Assembly (NCBI GenBank): GCA_947624245.1 | Contig: CANQJL010000010.1 | Span: forward strand, 1-64,000 | Reading direction: 5' to 3' | Source: an uncultured Acetatifactor sp. | GTDB taxonomy: Bacteria; Bacillota; Clostridia; Lachnospirales; Lachnospiraceae | DNA length: 64,000 nt | In this document: piece by piece, positions 33,301 through 42,264 of the stretch | Layout: the number at the start of each line of letters is the position of its first letter | Position numbering within the stretch: the stretch's first letter is position 1 | Made by a program: the position numbers and the translations under genes | Notes under the pieces: generated by a model | Told to the model about the DNA's origin: nothing | Database searches by the model: none | What the model saw: only the letters and a program-made list of their open reading frames with translations

Positions 33301-36300
33301 ATGAGCTTACAATTCTATTTCGGTCCCTCGGGATCGGGCAAGAGCCGACAGCTGTATCAGGAGATCACCCGCCTTGCGGAGGCGGAACCGGCAAGAAATT
33401 TCTTTATTATCGTCCCCGACCAGTTCACCATGCAGACCCAGAAGGAGATGGTGCTCTTAAGCCGCAGGGGCGGCATTATGAATATCGACGTGTTGAGCTT
33501 CGGACGGCTGGGCCACAGGATTCTGGAAGAAGTAGGCGGGGAGGACACTCCTGTGCTGGACGATACGGGAAAGAGTCTGGTGCTGCAGAAGGTGGCGGCG
33601 GGAATGAAGGACGAGCTGCCGACGCTGGGCGGCTTTCTGCACAGGCAGGGATATATCCACGAGGTCAAGAGCGTGCTCTCCGAGTTCATGCAGTACGGCA
33701 TCGGCCCGAAAGACGTGTCGAAGCTGATCGATTGTGCGGAAAAAAGAGGCGCGCTGGCGCAGAAATTAAAGGATCTGCAGAAGCTCTACAAAGGGTTTCT
33801 GGATTATATTTACGGAAGCTTCATCACCACGGAGGAGACCCTGGACGTGCTGCGGCGGTCGCTGGCAAAGTCGTCCCTCGTGCCGGGGAGCGTGGTGGTG
33901 TTCGACGGCTTTACGGGCTTTACGCCCATTCAGAACCTTGTGATCCAGGAGCTGATGCGGCTTAGCGGAGAGGTCATCGTGGCGCTGGCGCTGGGAGAGG
34001 GGGAGGATCCCTACCGGCCGGACGGGGAACAAAAGCTGTTTCATCTGACCAAGAAGACGGTGGCGGACCTGACCCGTCTGGCGGAGGAAGCGGGCGTTTC
34101 CAGAAGGGAAGATGTATTTGTCAGCGGCGGCTATCGCTTTCGGGAGGCGCCTGCCCTGCGGCATCTGGAGCGGAACCTGTTCCGCTATGCGGTGAACCGT
34201 TACGAGGCGGGTCAAGAGGAGATCTGTCTGTTTGAGACCGCAGCGCCGCGGGACGAGGTGCATCAGGCGGGGCTGGAGATCAGGCGGCTCCTTCGCGAGG
34301 AGAAAATGGCTTACCGGGATATCGCCGTGATCGTGGGAGATCTGGAGGGCTATGCTCCCTATGTGGAGACGGAGTTCGCCCAGATGGACATTCCCTGCTT
34401 TATCGACAGGACCAGAGGCATCGTTCTGAACCCCATGATCGAATATATCAAGAGCGCGCTGGAGCTTTATCTGAAGGATTTTTCTTACGAGGCAGTCTTT
34501 CATTATCTGCGGAGCGGCCTTGCGGATTTTGAACCGGAAGAGACGGACATTTTGGAAAATTACGTGATACGGACGGGGATTCGGGGGTATCGCAGCTACA
34601 GCCGCCTGTTCACCCATAAGACCGCGCAGATGCAGGACGACGAGGAAGCGCTTGCAGCGATCAACGGCCTCAGACAGCGTCTGATGGACCGCATCGACAT
34701 GCTGCACATGGAGGGGGAGGAGCCGGTCAGAAGCTACATAGACAAGCTCTATGATTTTCTCGTGCAAAATAGGGTGCAGGAGAAGCTTGTGGCCTTTCAG
34801 ACCGAATTTGAGGAGAAGGGACAGGCGGTCCGCGCCCGAGAATACGCGCAGATCTATCGCCTCGTGATGGAGCTGCTTGACCAGATTCATCAGCTTTTGG
34901 GGGAGGAGACGATTTCCCTGCAGGAGTTCGCGGATATTCTGGAGGCGGGCTTCGGCGAGATTCAGGTGGGCGCTATCCCGCAAAATGTGGACCGCGTGGT
35001 GGTGGGAGATATGGAGCGGACCCGTCTGAAGCAGGTGAAGGCGCTGTTCTTTCTGGGAGTGAACGACGGAAACATTCCAAAGGGTGCCTCCAAGGGCGGG
35101 ATCATCTCCGACATGGACAGGGAATTTCTGCGGGAGTCGAAGCTGGAGCTTGCGCCCAGCCCGAGACAGCAGATGTACATACAGCGGCTCTATCTGTATC
35201 TGAACATGACGAAGCCTTCCCACAGGCTCTATCTGTCCTACTCCAAGGTGGGAAGCGACGGGAAATCCCTAAGGCCCGCCTATCTCATCGATACGGTGAG
35301 ACAGCTTTTTCCCAGCCTGACCGTGCAATATCCCCAGTTGGACAGTCCGCTGGACCGGATCGTCACAAGGCGGGAGGGCGCGGGATATCTGGCGGAGGGC
35401 CTGCGGGAGTACGCGGCGGGCACTCTGCAGCCGGAGCGGGAGACGGAGTTTTTTACCATCTATCGGGCCTACGGGGAGGAAGAGACGGCGGGCAGACGCG
35501 CTCTGCTCACGGACGCGGCGTTTAAGAGGTACAGGGAGAGCGGACTGTCTGCGGCGGTGGCGAAGGCTTTGTACGGAAAATATCTGGAGGCGAGCGTCAC
35601 GCGGCTTGAGACCTATGCGGCCTGTGCGTACCGCCATTTTCTGCAGTACGGGCTGGCGCTTCGGGAGCGGGCGGAGTTTACCTTTGAAAGTGTGGACATG
35701 GGAAATGTCTATCATGAGGTGCTGGAGCGCTTCGCGGGAATGCTCTCGGAAAACGGGTATACATGGTTCGATTTTCCGGAGGAATTTGCCCGAAAGGCAG
35801 TGGCGGAAGCGCTGGAGAGCTGCGCCGCCGCTTACGGCGAAACGATCCTCTACAGCAGCGCAAGGAACGAATACGCCATCGAAAGAATGGGGCGGATACT
35901 GACCAGAACGGTGATGACCCTGCAAAAGCAGCTTCGGAAGGGGAGCTTTCAGCCGGACTCCTATGAGCTTAGCTTTCGGTTCGCGGACGATCTTGCCAGT
36001 GTGAACGTGGCTCTGTCCGAGGAGGAGCGGATCCACCTTCAGGGGCGCATCGACAGGATCGACGTGGCCGAGGACGACCGTCATGTCTATGTGAAAGTGA
36101 TCGACTACAAATCGGGCAGCCGGAAATTCGACCTTGCCGCCCTGTACTACGGTCTGCAGCTTCAGCTTGTGGTGTATATGAACGCCGGACTGGAGCTGGA
36201 AGCCGGAAAGCATCCGGACAAGGAAATCGTTCCGGCGGCGCTCTTGTACTATCATATCGACGATCCTGCGGTAGAGTCCGCAGTGGAGCTGAGCCCGGAG

Positions 36301-36705
36301 GAAATCGACGCACTGATCGGCAGGAAGCTTAGCATGAACGGCGTGGTAAACAGCGCGCCGGATATCATAGCGCGGTTGGACGGGACCATGACGGATAAGT
36401 CCGACATCATTCCCGTGGAGAGGAAAAAGGACGGCACATTTTCCGCGCGCTCCTCGGTGCTGAGCGAGGAAGAGCTGAGGACGGTGTCTGAGTATGTGAA
36501 CAAGAAGATTGTCCAAATCGGCAGAAAGATTCTGGACGGGACGATCTCTCTGAATCCGTATGAAAAGGGAAGCGAGGATGCGTGCACCTATTGCGCATAT
36601 AAAAAGGTGTGCGGTTTTGAGCCGTCCATTCCCGGGTGCAGCAAGAGAAAGCTGGAGGAATTGGATAAAAATACGGCGCTGGCGAGGATGCGAAATGGCG
36701 ATTAG
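33301..36705 (+). CDS. addB: ATP-dependent helicase/nuclease subunit B (AddB)
   Basis: A 1134-residue subunit of the AddAB helicase-nuclease, the Gram-positive counterpart of RecBCD, which resects double-strand breaks and loads RecA. The N-terminus has a P-loop (GPSGSGKS, residues 8-15). The C-terminal RecB-type nuclease carries the catalytic IDYKSG. The four iron-sulfur cysteines are visible as one in YAACAYRHF and three in CTYCAYKKVC followed by GFEPSIPGC. Length matches the family. Its Shine-Dalgarno site (GGAG) lies within the end of the glycosylase gene. The 3' end overlaps addA by 11 nt. Confidence 0.95.
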   Translation: MSLQFYFGPSGSGKSRQLYQEITRLAEAEPARNFFIIVPDQFTMQTQKEMVLLSRRGGIMNIDVLSFGRLGHRILEEVGGEDTPVLDDTGKSLVLQKVAAGMKDELPTLGGFLHRQGYIHEVKSVLSEFMQYGIGPKDVSKLIDCAEKRGALAQKLKDLQKLYKGFLDYIYGSFITTEETLDVLRRSLAKSSLVPGSVVVFDGFTGFTPIQNLVIQELMRLSGEVIVALALGEGEDPYRPDGEQKLFHLTKKTVADLTRLAEEAGVSRREDVFVSGGYRFREAPALRHLERNLFRYAVNRYEAGQEEICLFETAAPRDEVHQAGLEIRRLLREEKMAYRDIAVIVGDLEGYAPYVETEFAQMDIPCFIDRTRGIVLNPMIEYIKSALELYLKDFSYEAVFHYLRSGLADFEPEETDILENYVIRTGIRGYRSYSRLFTHKTAQMQDDEEALAAINGLRQRLMDRIDMLHMEGEEPVRSYIDKLYDFLVQNRVQEKLVAFQTEFEEKGQAVRAREYAQIYRLVMELLDQIHQLLGEETISLQEFADILEAGFGEIQVGAIPQNVDRVVVGDMERTRLKQVKALFFLGVNDGNIPKGASKGGIISDMDREFLRESKLELAPSPRQQMYIQRLYLYLNMTKPSHRLYLSYSKVGSDGKSLRPAYLIDTVRQLFPSLTVQYPQLDSPLDRIVTRREGAGYLAEGLREYAAGTLQPERETEFFTIYRAYGEEETAGRRALLTDAAFKRYRESGLSAAVAKALYGKYLEASVTRLETYAACAYRHFLQYGLALRERAEFTFESVDMGNVYHEVLERFAGMLSENGYTWFDFPEEFARKAVAEALESCAAAYGETILYSSARNEYAIERMGRILTRTVMTLQKQLRKGSFQPDSYELSFRFADDLASVNVALSEEERIHLQGRIDRIDVAEDDRHVYVKVIDYKSGSRKFDLAALYYGLQLQLVVYMNAGLELEAGKHPDKEIVPAALLYYHIDDPAVESAVELSPEEIDALIGRKLSMNGVVNSAPDIIARLDGTMTDKSDIIPVERKKDGTFSARSSVLSEEELRTVSEYVNKKIVQIGRKILDGTISLNPYEKGSEDACTYCAYKKVCGFEPSIPGCSKRKLEELDKNTALARMRNGD

Positions 36706-39700
36706 TTATACTCCGGAACAACAGAAAGTGATAGATCTGCACGGCTGCAATGTGCTGGTGTCCGCGGCGGCGGGCAGCGGCAAGACCGCCGTGCTCACGG
36801 AACGTATCATTCGGACGGTGTGCGACGAGACAAATCCCGTGGACATCGACCGTCTGCTGGTGGTGACCTTTACGAATGCGGCGGCGGCCGAAATGCGGGA
36901 GCGGATCGCCGCGGGCATTGCGGCAAGACTGGCCGCGCAGCCCGAGTCCGAACACCTTCAGCGTCAGGCGACGCTGCTGCACAACGCACAGATCACCACC
37001 ATCGACAGCTTTTGTCTGTTCCTTCTTCGGAATCACTTTAACGAGATCGGTCTGGACCCCGCATTCCGTATTGCGGACGAGGGGGAGATCAAGCTCATGG
37101 AGCAGGAGGCGCTGGGGGAGCTTCTGGAGGATTCTTTTGCCGGAGGCGGCGAGAAATTTCGTTACTGTGTGGAGTATTTCTGCCCCGGCGGCAGGGAGAG
37201 CGTTCTGGAACAGCATATTTTAAATCTGTCGCGGTACGCCTCCAGCTTTCCGTGGCCAGGGGAGTGGCTCGCACAGCGCAGGGAGGACTATAGTGCATCT
37301 TCCCTGGAGGAGATAGAACAGAGCCGTTGGGGAAAATATCTGTTGGAGCACATCGGCGGCATCATTCGCGGCTGCGCGGAAAAAATGCGCAGAGTGCAGG
37401 CGCTCTGTCGGGAGCCGGACGGTCCGTATATGTTCGGCGATCTGGCGGACGGCGAGCTGGAGCAACTGGAGGGATTTGCGGACTGTCATACACTGGCCGG
37501 ATATGAGGAAAGACTGCGCAATCTGTCCTTCGGCCGGCTTTCCTCAAAGAAGGACGACAGTGTGGACGGACGCAAGAGGGAGCTTGCAAAAAAGCTGCGC
37601 GCGGAAGTGAAGGACAGTATGCAGGGACTGTCGGAAAAATTTTTTGCCACGCCTCCGGAGCTGGCAATGACGCAGGGGGCCGCCTGTCGGGAGCCGGTCT
37701 GTACTCTCATCGATCTTGTGATGGTCTTTGACCGGAGAATGGGAGAGAAAAAGAGAGAGCGGAAGGTCATTGACTTTTCGGATATGGAGCATTTTGCGCT
37801 GGATATTCTGCTGGACAGGGAGGGAGAGGAGATCCGTCCCGGCAGGGTGGCACTGGAGTACCGCCAGCATTTTGCGGAGATTTTGATTGACGAGTATCAG
37901 GACAGCAATCTGGTGCAGGAGTACCTTTTGAGAGCCGTATCGGGGGAGGAGGACGGGCATTTCAACCGATTCATGGTGGGAGACGTGAAGCAGAGCATCT
38001 ATAAGTTCAGGCTGGCCCGGCCGGAACTGTTTCTGGAGAAATACCGGACCTACAGTCCGGACGGCGGGGCGTGTCAGCGCATTGACCTGTCCCGAAATTT
38101 CCGCAGCCGCCCGCAGGTGGTGGACGCGGTGAACGGCATCTTCTCCCGCCTGATGAGCAGACAGATCGGCGGAATCGAATACGACGAGAGCGCCGCGCTG
38201 TATGCCGCGGCGGTATATCCGCAGAACGAAGGCTGCGAGACGGAATTTCTGCTGGTGGAAAAGCCCGACGGCGATTCCGAGCTAAGCGCCAGAACGGCAG
38301 AGGCCCGCGCCGTTGCCGCAAAAATTAAGCAGCTGCGCTCCTCTTTTTCCGTGACGGATAAGGAGAGCGGGGAGCTTCGCCCCGTGAGGTTCTCGGATAT
38401 GGTGATCCTGTTTCGCGCCGGCAGCGGCTGGGACGAAGAATTCAAACAGGTGCTGGAGGAGGAGGGGATACCGGTCTATATCACCTCGAAGACGGGATAT
38501 TTTGCGGCTTCGGAGGTGCAGGAGCTGCTGCAGGTTTTGAGAGTGCTGGACAATCCCACGCAGGATATCCCGCTGTTCGGCGTGATGCGATCCGTCTTCG
38601 GCGGGTTTTCCGAGGAGGAGATCGCCCTGATCCGCAGCAGGCACAAAGGGGTGAGCCTGTACGACGCGCTGAAGGAGTTTGCAGGGGAAGGCGAGAAGGA
38701 AGCCGAATGTGCGGGGGAAGACAAATGCGATGGAAAAGCCGAATGTGCTGGGGCAGGCGAACCGCTGTCCCACGAGCGGGAGGCCCTGCGGCAAAAGGCC
38801 GCCGATTTTCTTACAATGCTGCGCTCCTACAGGGAATGTACAGTCTATCTGCCTATCCGCGAGCTGCTGACGAAGATCGTCACGGACTTCGATTACTTAA
38901 ATTATGTCACGGCGCTCCCCGCCGGCGGCAAGCGCAGGGCAAATGTGGAAATGCTGTTCACCAAAGCCTCCGATTTTGAGAAGACGAGCTATTTCGGCCT
39001 CTTTCATTTCGTGCGCTATATGGAGCAGCTGGAGAAATATGACGTGGACTACGGCGAGGCGGAGCTTCTGGACGAAAACGCCGACGTGGTGCGCATCATG
39101 AGCATTCACAAGAGCAAGGGCCTGGAATTTCCCGTGGTCTTTGCGGCGGGTCTTGGCAAGCGCTTTAACATGCAGGACGTGAACCAGTCTCTGATCGTGG
39201 ACATGGATCTGGGGCTGGCGACGGACTATGTGGACCCTGTGCGCAGACTGCGAAACAAGACTCTGCGCAGGCTTGCGCTTTCGGCAAAGCTTCGGGAGGA
39301 CAGTCTCTCGGAGGAGCTGCGGATCTTGTATGTGGCGCTCACAAGGGCGCGGGAAAAGCTGATCCTGTCGGCTGCCGTGAGCAAGGTAGAGGAGCAGTGG
39401 GAGCTTTGCAGGGAAGCGGGAGCGGAGCATCTGTCCTATGTGGATTTTATGGAGGCGGGAAGCTTTGCGGACATGCTGCTTGCGGTGGCAGGGAGCACGC
39501 AGGTGCGGACGACTCTGGTGCGGGAGGGGGATCTGCGGAAGGAAAGCTTTCAGGAGCAGGTCGAACTCTACGACCGGAGAGAACGGCTGGAGCAGACAGG
39601 GCAGCTTTGCGACGAGAATGCGCTGGAGGTCTTGAAGAGCCGTCTGAATGCAGAGTATCCGTATGCGGGTCTTGCAGGGCTTTACACCAAGACCACCGTG

Positions 39701-40426
39701 TCTGAGCTGAAGATCGCGGCCATGGCAGATCGGGACGAGGAGGCCTACCATACCTTTGAGGAAAAGGAGGTTCAGCCTTATATTCCGGCATTCCGCCGGG
39801 GAGAGGAAAGGATAAGCGGCGCCGTCCGCGGCAACGCCTACCACAGGGTCATGGAGCTGTTGGACCTTGACAGGCTGGTGAAAGCGGCGTCTGCTTCGAA
39901 CGCGGCGGCAGCGTCAGACGGCGCGGACGCCCTGGACAATTACGAGACCTACCGCAGCAGTATTTCACCCGAACGGCTTGAGAAAGCGCTGGAGGAATTT
40001 CTGGAGGGCGAGGTCGCCGCAAAGCGTCTTCCAAAAGAGTATCGGGAGGCGGTGCAGGACGGGCGCATCGTGCGCTTTCTGTCAAGCCCGCTGGCCTACC
40101 GCATGTGGCGGGCGGACAGAGAAGGCAGGCTGTACCGCGAGCAGCCCTTTGTGCTGGGAATCGAGGCGGGAAGGCTCGGCGGCGGGCTGCCTGATTCTGA
40201 GACGGTGCTGATTCAGGGCATTATAGACGTATTTTTTGCGGAGGAAGACGGTCTGGTGCTCTTGGACTACAAGACGGACTCCGTGAAGAGCGGTGAGGAG
40301 CTGTGGAACCGCTATGAGACGCAGATGGACTACTATCAGGAAGCGCTGCAGAAGCTGATGAACCTGCCTGTGAAAGAGCGGATACTGTATTCGTTCCATC
40401 TGGAGAAAAGTGTGAAAAAGGATTAG
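36695..40426 (+). CDS. addA: ATP-dependent helicase/nuclease subunit A (AddA)
   Basis: A 1243-residue UvrD-type helicase with a C-terminal RecB nuclease. Helicase motifs: SAAAGSGKTAVLTERI (I), IDEYQDSN (II), VGDVKQSIYKFRLARPELF (III), RNFRSRPQVVDAVN (IV), MSIHKSKGLEFPVVF (V) and LYVALTRAREKL (VI). The nuclease site is VLLDYKTDSV near the C-terminus. An odd Cys/Glu-rich insertion (about residues 668-690) is made of a 12-codon duplication containing AECAG twice. The ATG at 36695 follows GCGAGG and overlaps addB; a reading from 36560 would duplicate addB sequence. Confidence 0.96.
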   Translation: MAISYTPEQQKVIDLHGCNVLVSAAAGSGKTAVLTERIIRTVCDETNPVDIDRLLVVTFTNAAAAEMRERIAAGIAARLAAQPESEHLQRQATLLHNAQITTIDSFCLFLLRNHFNEIGLDPAFRIADEGEIKLMEQEALGELLEDSFAGGGEKFRYCVEYFCPGGRESVLEQHILNLSRYASSFPWPGEWLAQRREDYSASSLEEIEQSRWGKYLLEHIGGIIRGCAEKMRRVQALCREPDGPYMFGDLADGELEQLEGFADCHTLAGYEERLRNLSFGRLSSKKDDSVDGRKRELAKKLRAEVKDSMQGLSEKFFATPPELAMTQGAACREPVCTLIDLVMVFDRRMGEKKRERKVIDFSDMEHFALDILLDREGEEIRPGRVALEYRQHFAEILIDEYQDSNLVQEYLLRAVSGEEDGHFNRFMVGDVKQSIYKFRLARPELFLEKYRTYSPDGGACQRIDLSRNFRSRPQVVDAVNGIFSRLMSRQIGGIEYDESAALYAAAVYPQNEGCETEFLLVEKPDGDSELSARTAEARAVAAKIKQLRSSFSVTDKESGELRPVRFSDMVILFRAGSGWDEEFKQVLEEEGIPVYITSKTGYFAASEVQELLQVLRVLDNPTQDIPLFGVMRSVFGGFSEEEIALIRSRHKGVSLYDALKEFAGEGEKEAECAGEDKCDGKAECAGAGEPLSHEREALRQKAADFLTMLRSYRECTVYLPIRELLTKIVTDFDYLNYVTALPAGGKRRANVEMLFTKASDFEKTSYFGLFHFVRYMEQLEKYDVDYGEAELLDENADVVRIMSIHKSKGLEFPVVFAAGLGKRFNMQDVNQSLIVDMDLGLATDYVDPVRRLRNKTLRRLALSAKLREDSLSEELRILYVALTRAREKLILSAAVSKVEEQWELCREAGAEHLSYVDFMEAGSFADMLLAVAGSTQVRTTLVREGDLRKESFQEQVELYDRRERLEQTGQLCDENALEVLKSRLNAEYPYAGLAGLYTKTTVSELKIAAMADRDEEAYHTFEEKEVQPYIPAFRRGEERISGAVRGNAYHRVMELLDLDRLVKAASASNAAAASDGADALDNYETYRSSISPERLEKALEEFLEGEVAAKRLPKEYREAVQDGRIVRFLSSPLAYRMWRADREGRLYREQPFVLGIEAGRLGGGLPDSETVLIQGIIDVFFAEEDGLVLLDYKTDSVKSGEELWNRYETQMDYYQEALQKLMNLPVKERILYSFHLEKSVKKD

Positions 40427-40438
40427 GAGGCGAGAACG

Positions 40439-41134
40439 ATGGGATTATTTGACAGATTTAGAAAGAAGGACACAGCGGCAAATACGCCGGCGGGTACACC
40501 GGCAAACGGACCGGCCGGCGGCGATAAGGGAAGTTCGGCAGGCTGGGACGCCATAACGGCGGAGTTCGAGAGGGTCTATCCGGGACAGACCGCTCCGAAG
40601 CACTACGGGACCATCGTATCGTGGGCGCTGGGCGGAAAGGATCCGCTGGACGGCATCAGCATCTACGACGGGGGCGATTACTGGCATTTTGTGGGGTACG
40701 GTCTGAGCGAGCTGTACGAGAAGGAAAGCGATGACCCCAAGATCAGCGGCTACGGCATGGAATACACCTTCAAGCTGAAAAAGGAAGGCTGCGAGGACGA
40801 GGAGGGAGAGATCCGCTGTATCTGCGGTATCCTGCAGATGCTGGCCAGACTGACGGCGGGCCAGGGAGAGATTTTCCGCCCTTATGAGTACATTTACACC
40901 GGTCAGACCACCGGCATCGACGCCCATCAGAAATCGAATCTGACGGGCTTCATCTGCGTGCCGGATCCTACGGTCAATACCATTCAGACGCCCAACGGGC
41001 AGGTGGAATTTCTGGAGTTCATCGGTATGACCGACGCGGAGCTCAAGACTCTGGACAGCCACGATTCCGTGCGGGAGCTCTATGAAAGGCTCGGAAGTGA
41101 CGTGACGGACTATCACAGACAGTCGCTGGTATGA
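40439..41134 (+). CDS. SUFU (suppressor of fused) domain protein
   Basis: A 231-residue soluble protein. After a short basic start (GLFDRFRKKD) and an Ala/Gly/Pro linker, a SUFU domain begins at about residue 36: GWDAITAEFERVYPGQTAP, KHYGTIVSWALGGKDPLDGI, WHFVGYGLSELYEKES and the later GFICVPDP and VEFLEFIGMTDAEL. Bacterial SUFU proteins are often immunity proteins of polymorphic toxins, but others stand alone. Here no toxin gene is adjacent; the gene starts 12 nt after addA behind TTAGGAGGCGAGAACG, so it is co-transcribed with addBA. Function unknown; it faces thiT tail to tail. Confidence 0.87.
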   Translation: MGLFDRFRKKDTAANTPAGTPANGPAGGDKGSSAGWDAITAEFERVYPGQTAPKHYGTIVSWALGGKDPLDGISIYDGGDYWHFVGYGLSELYEKESDDPKISGYGMEYTFKLKKEGCEDEEGEIRCICGILQMLARLTAGQGEIFRPYEYIYTGQTTGIDAHQKSNLTGFICVPDPTVNTIQTPNGQVEFLEFIGMTDAELKTLDSHDSVRELYERLGSDVTDYHRQSLV

Positions 41135-41148
41135 ACGCGGCGCTTTGC

Positions 41149-41868
41149 TCAACTGACAGCCAGCTTCTTGACGGCGGCCATGGCCTTCTTTACGGGGGGC
41201 AGGCTTAAAATGATCAGTGTGATGACGCCCTCCGCCAGAATATAGGAATAATTGTAGGCGATGGGATAGATCATTGCCAAAGACGCGGGAAAGTTCTCCG
41301 GCATGTAGTCCATCCAATACAGATATCCGCCGATGGTGTGGAACAGTCCTCTGGCGATGATGGCGACGATGTAGCCTGTGATGAGGCCGTTCTTTCTCTT
41401 TGCAAAGAAGCCGGAACAGCCCAGAGCGGCAAAGGCTACGATATAGTCGAGACATGCCTGGAGCGGAGAGAGGATATAGGTTCCGCCGTCCTGCACGAAC
41501 TGCAGAAGGCCGTAGGCAAACCCGGCGCAGAGTCCGATCTTCGGTCCGTACCAATAGCCAATCAGAGTGACGAACAGCATGGAGCAGAGCGTGACGGAAC
41601 CGCCCCAGGGCATGGGCAGGATCTTCAGGTAGGAAGCGGCGAAGCCCAGCGCCAGCGCCATGGCGCAGAATACCAGCTGCTTGGGAGAGAAGATCTTCTT
41701 TTTCTCAGGCTGCGGCGCAGCGTCCTTTCCGGAAGCTTCCCCGATATTGCCTGTCCGGACCAGCAGGGCCGTCAGCAGGACGAGAATGGCAATCAGCACG
41801 CCGCAGAGCACTATGCCCGCGGTGGTCAGGGCGTAATATCCGTCCTCGGCAGAAATAAAATAAGACAT
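41149..41868 (-). CDS. thiT: ECF thiamine transporter substrate-binding subunit ThiT
   Basis: A 239-residue integral membrane S-component that binds thiamine and works with a shared ECF energising module encoded elsewhere. The core has six membrane segments. Thiamine-site residues of the family are seen in YLKILPMPWGGSVTLCSM (Pro-Trp-Gly-Gly), GYWYGPKIGLCAGFAYGLLQ and the C-terminal NYSYILAEG. An additional N-terminal helix and a charged linker (GKDAAPQPEKKKI) precede the core, which is longer than usual. A TPP riboswitch and consensus promoter lie upstream, confirming the substrate. The start at 41868 follows AAGGAGG. Confidence 0.94.
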   Translation of the reverse strand: MSYFISAEDGYYALTTAGIVLCGVLIAILVLLTALLVRTGNIGEASGKDAAPQPEKKKIFSPKQLVFCAMALALGFAASYLKILPMPWGGSVTLCSMLFVTLIGYWYGPKIGLCAGFAYGLLQFVQDGGTYILSPLQACLDYIVAFAALGCSGFFAKRKNGLITGYIVAIIARGLFHTIGGYLYWMDYMPENFPASLAMIYPIAYNYSYILAEGVITLIILSLPPVKKAMAAVKKLAVS

Positions 41869-41875
41869 AAAAATA

Positions 41876-41894
41876 CCTCCTTTATCTTAGGAGG
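41876..41894 (-). promoter_or_regulatory. Possible Shine-Dalgarno sequestering hairpin of thiT
   Basis: On the minus strand CCTCCT (41894-41889) lies 7 nt before AGGAGG (41881-41876), the thiT ribosome site. They can pair exactly, hiding the site. This suggests that the TPP riboswitch controls translation, with the CCTCCT strand freed or trapped by upstream pairing. Confidence 0.5.
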
Positions 41895-41965
41895 ACATCA
41901 TCGCTTTCCAAAGGATATGTGCAGCCGTCCGCCGTACAGCGCAAAACGGTGCGGTCTCTTTTGAA

Positions 41966-42068
41966 AAATTGCTTCCTTACGCCGGTATTGTCCGGTTCAA
42001 GTGGTGAGGGTCTCAAAACATACTGCGTATGTCCCAATCTCAGCGATGTGCTCCCCTAGCATATGTTT
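41966..42068 (-). promoter_or_regulatory. TPP riboswitch (THI box) of thiT
   Basis: Read on the minus strand the aptamer has GGGGAGC, GCTGAGATTGGG, GACCCTC, GAACCGGACAATACCGGCG and TAAGGAAGC in the canonical order. It starts close to the predicted transcript start (about 42073) and ends about 100 nt before the thiT ATG. Bound thiamine pyrophosphate should switch off thiT. Confidence 0.96.
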
Positions 42069-42079
42069 TTGTCAGGGAT

Positions 42080-42108
42080 ACTATAGAATATTTACGGCGG
42101 TTTGTCAA
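42080..42108 (-). promoter_or_regulatory. thiT promoter
   Basis: On the minus strand consensus TTGACA (42108-42103) and TATAGT (42085-42080) have a 17-nt spacer. The TPP aptamer begins just after the expected start site. Confidence 0.85.
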
Positions 42109-42114
42109 GAGGCT

Positions 42115-42209
42115 TGACGCAATGCTCCTGCGTGACGCGGCGAGACCTGTGTGACGCAAGGCAATCTGCATGACGCAGCAAGACCTGCTTGACGCAATGT
42201 GACCTGCCG
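42115..42209 (+). repeat. Five tandem 19-bp repeats
   Basis: Units of 18-20 bp start at 42115, 42133, 42152, 42171 and 42190, each opening with TGACGC; three contain GACCTG or a close variant further in (consensus TGACGCAGCAAGACCTGCT). The array begins 7 bp upstream of the thiT -35 box and ends 55 bp before the GTPase-NYN gene. Units differ at several bases, so the array is not freshly amplified. It could be a set of regulator binding sites for either gene or a decayed minisatellite. Confidence 0.8.
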
Positions 42210-42264
42210 TGATCGATGTAATAAATTTTGCCGCGGCGGCGGTCACGGCGGAAAGGAAGCGGCT

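Noticed and set aside
42115..42209. CRISPR-like array
   Set aside because: The units are directly adjacent without unique spacers and are only 19 bp; no cas genes are present.
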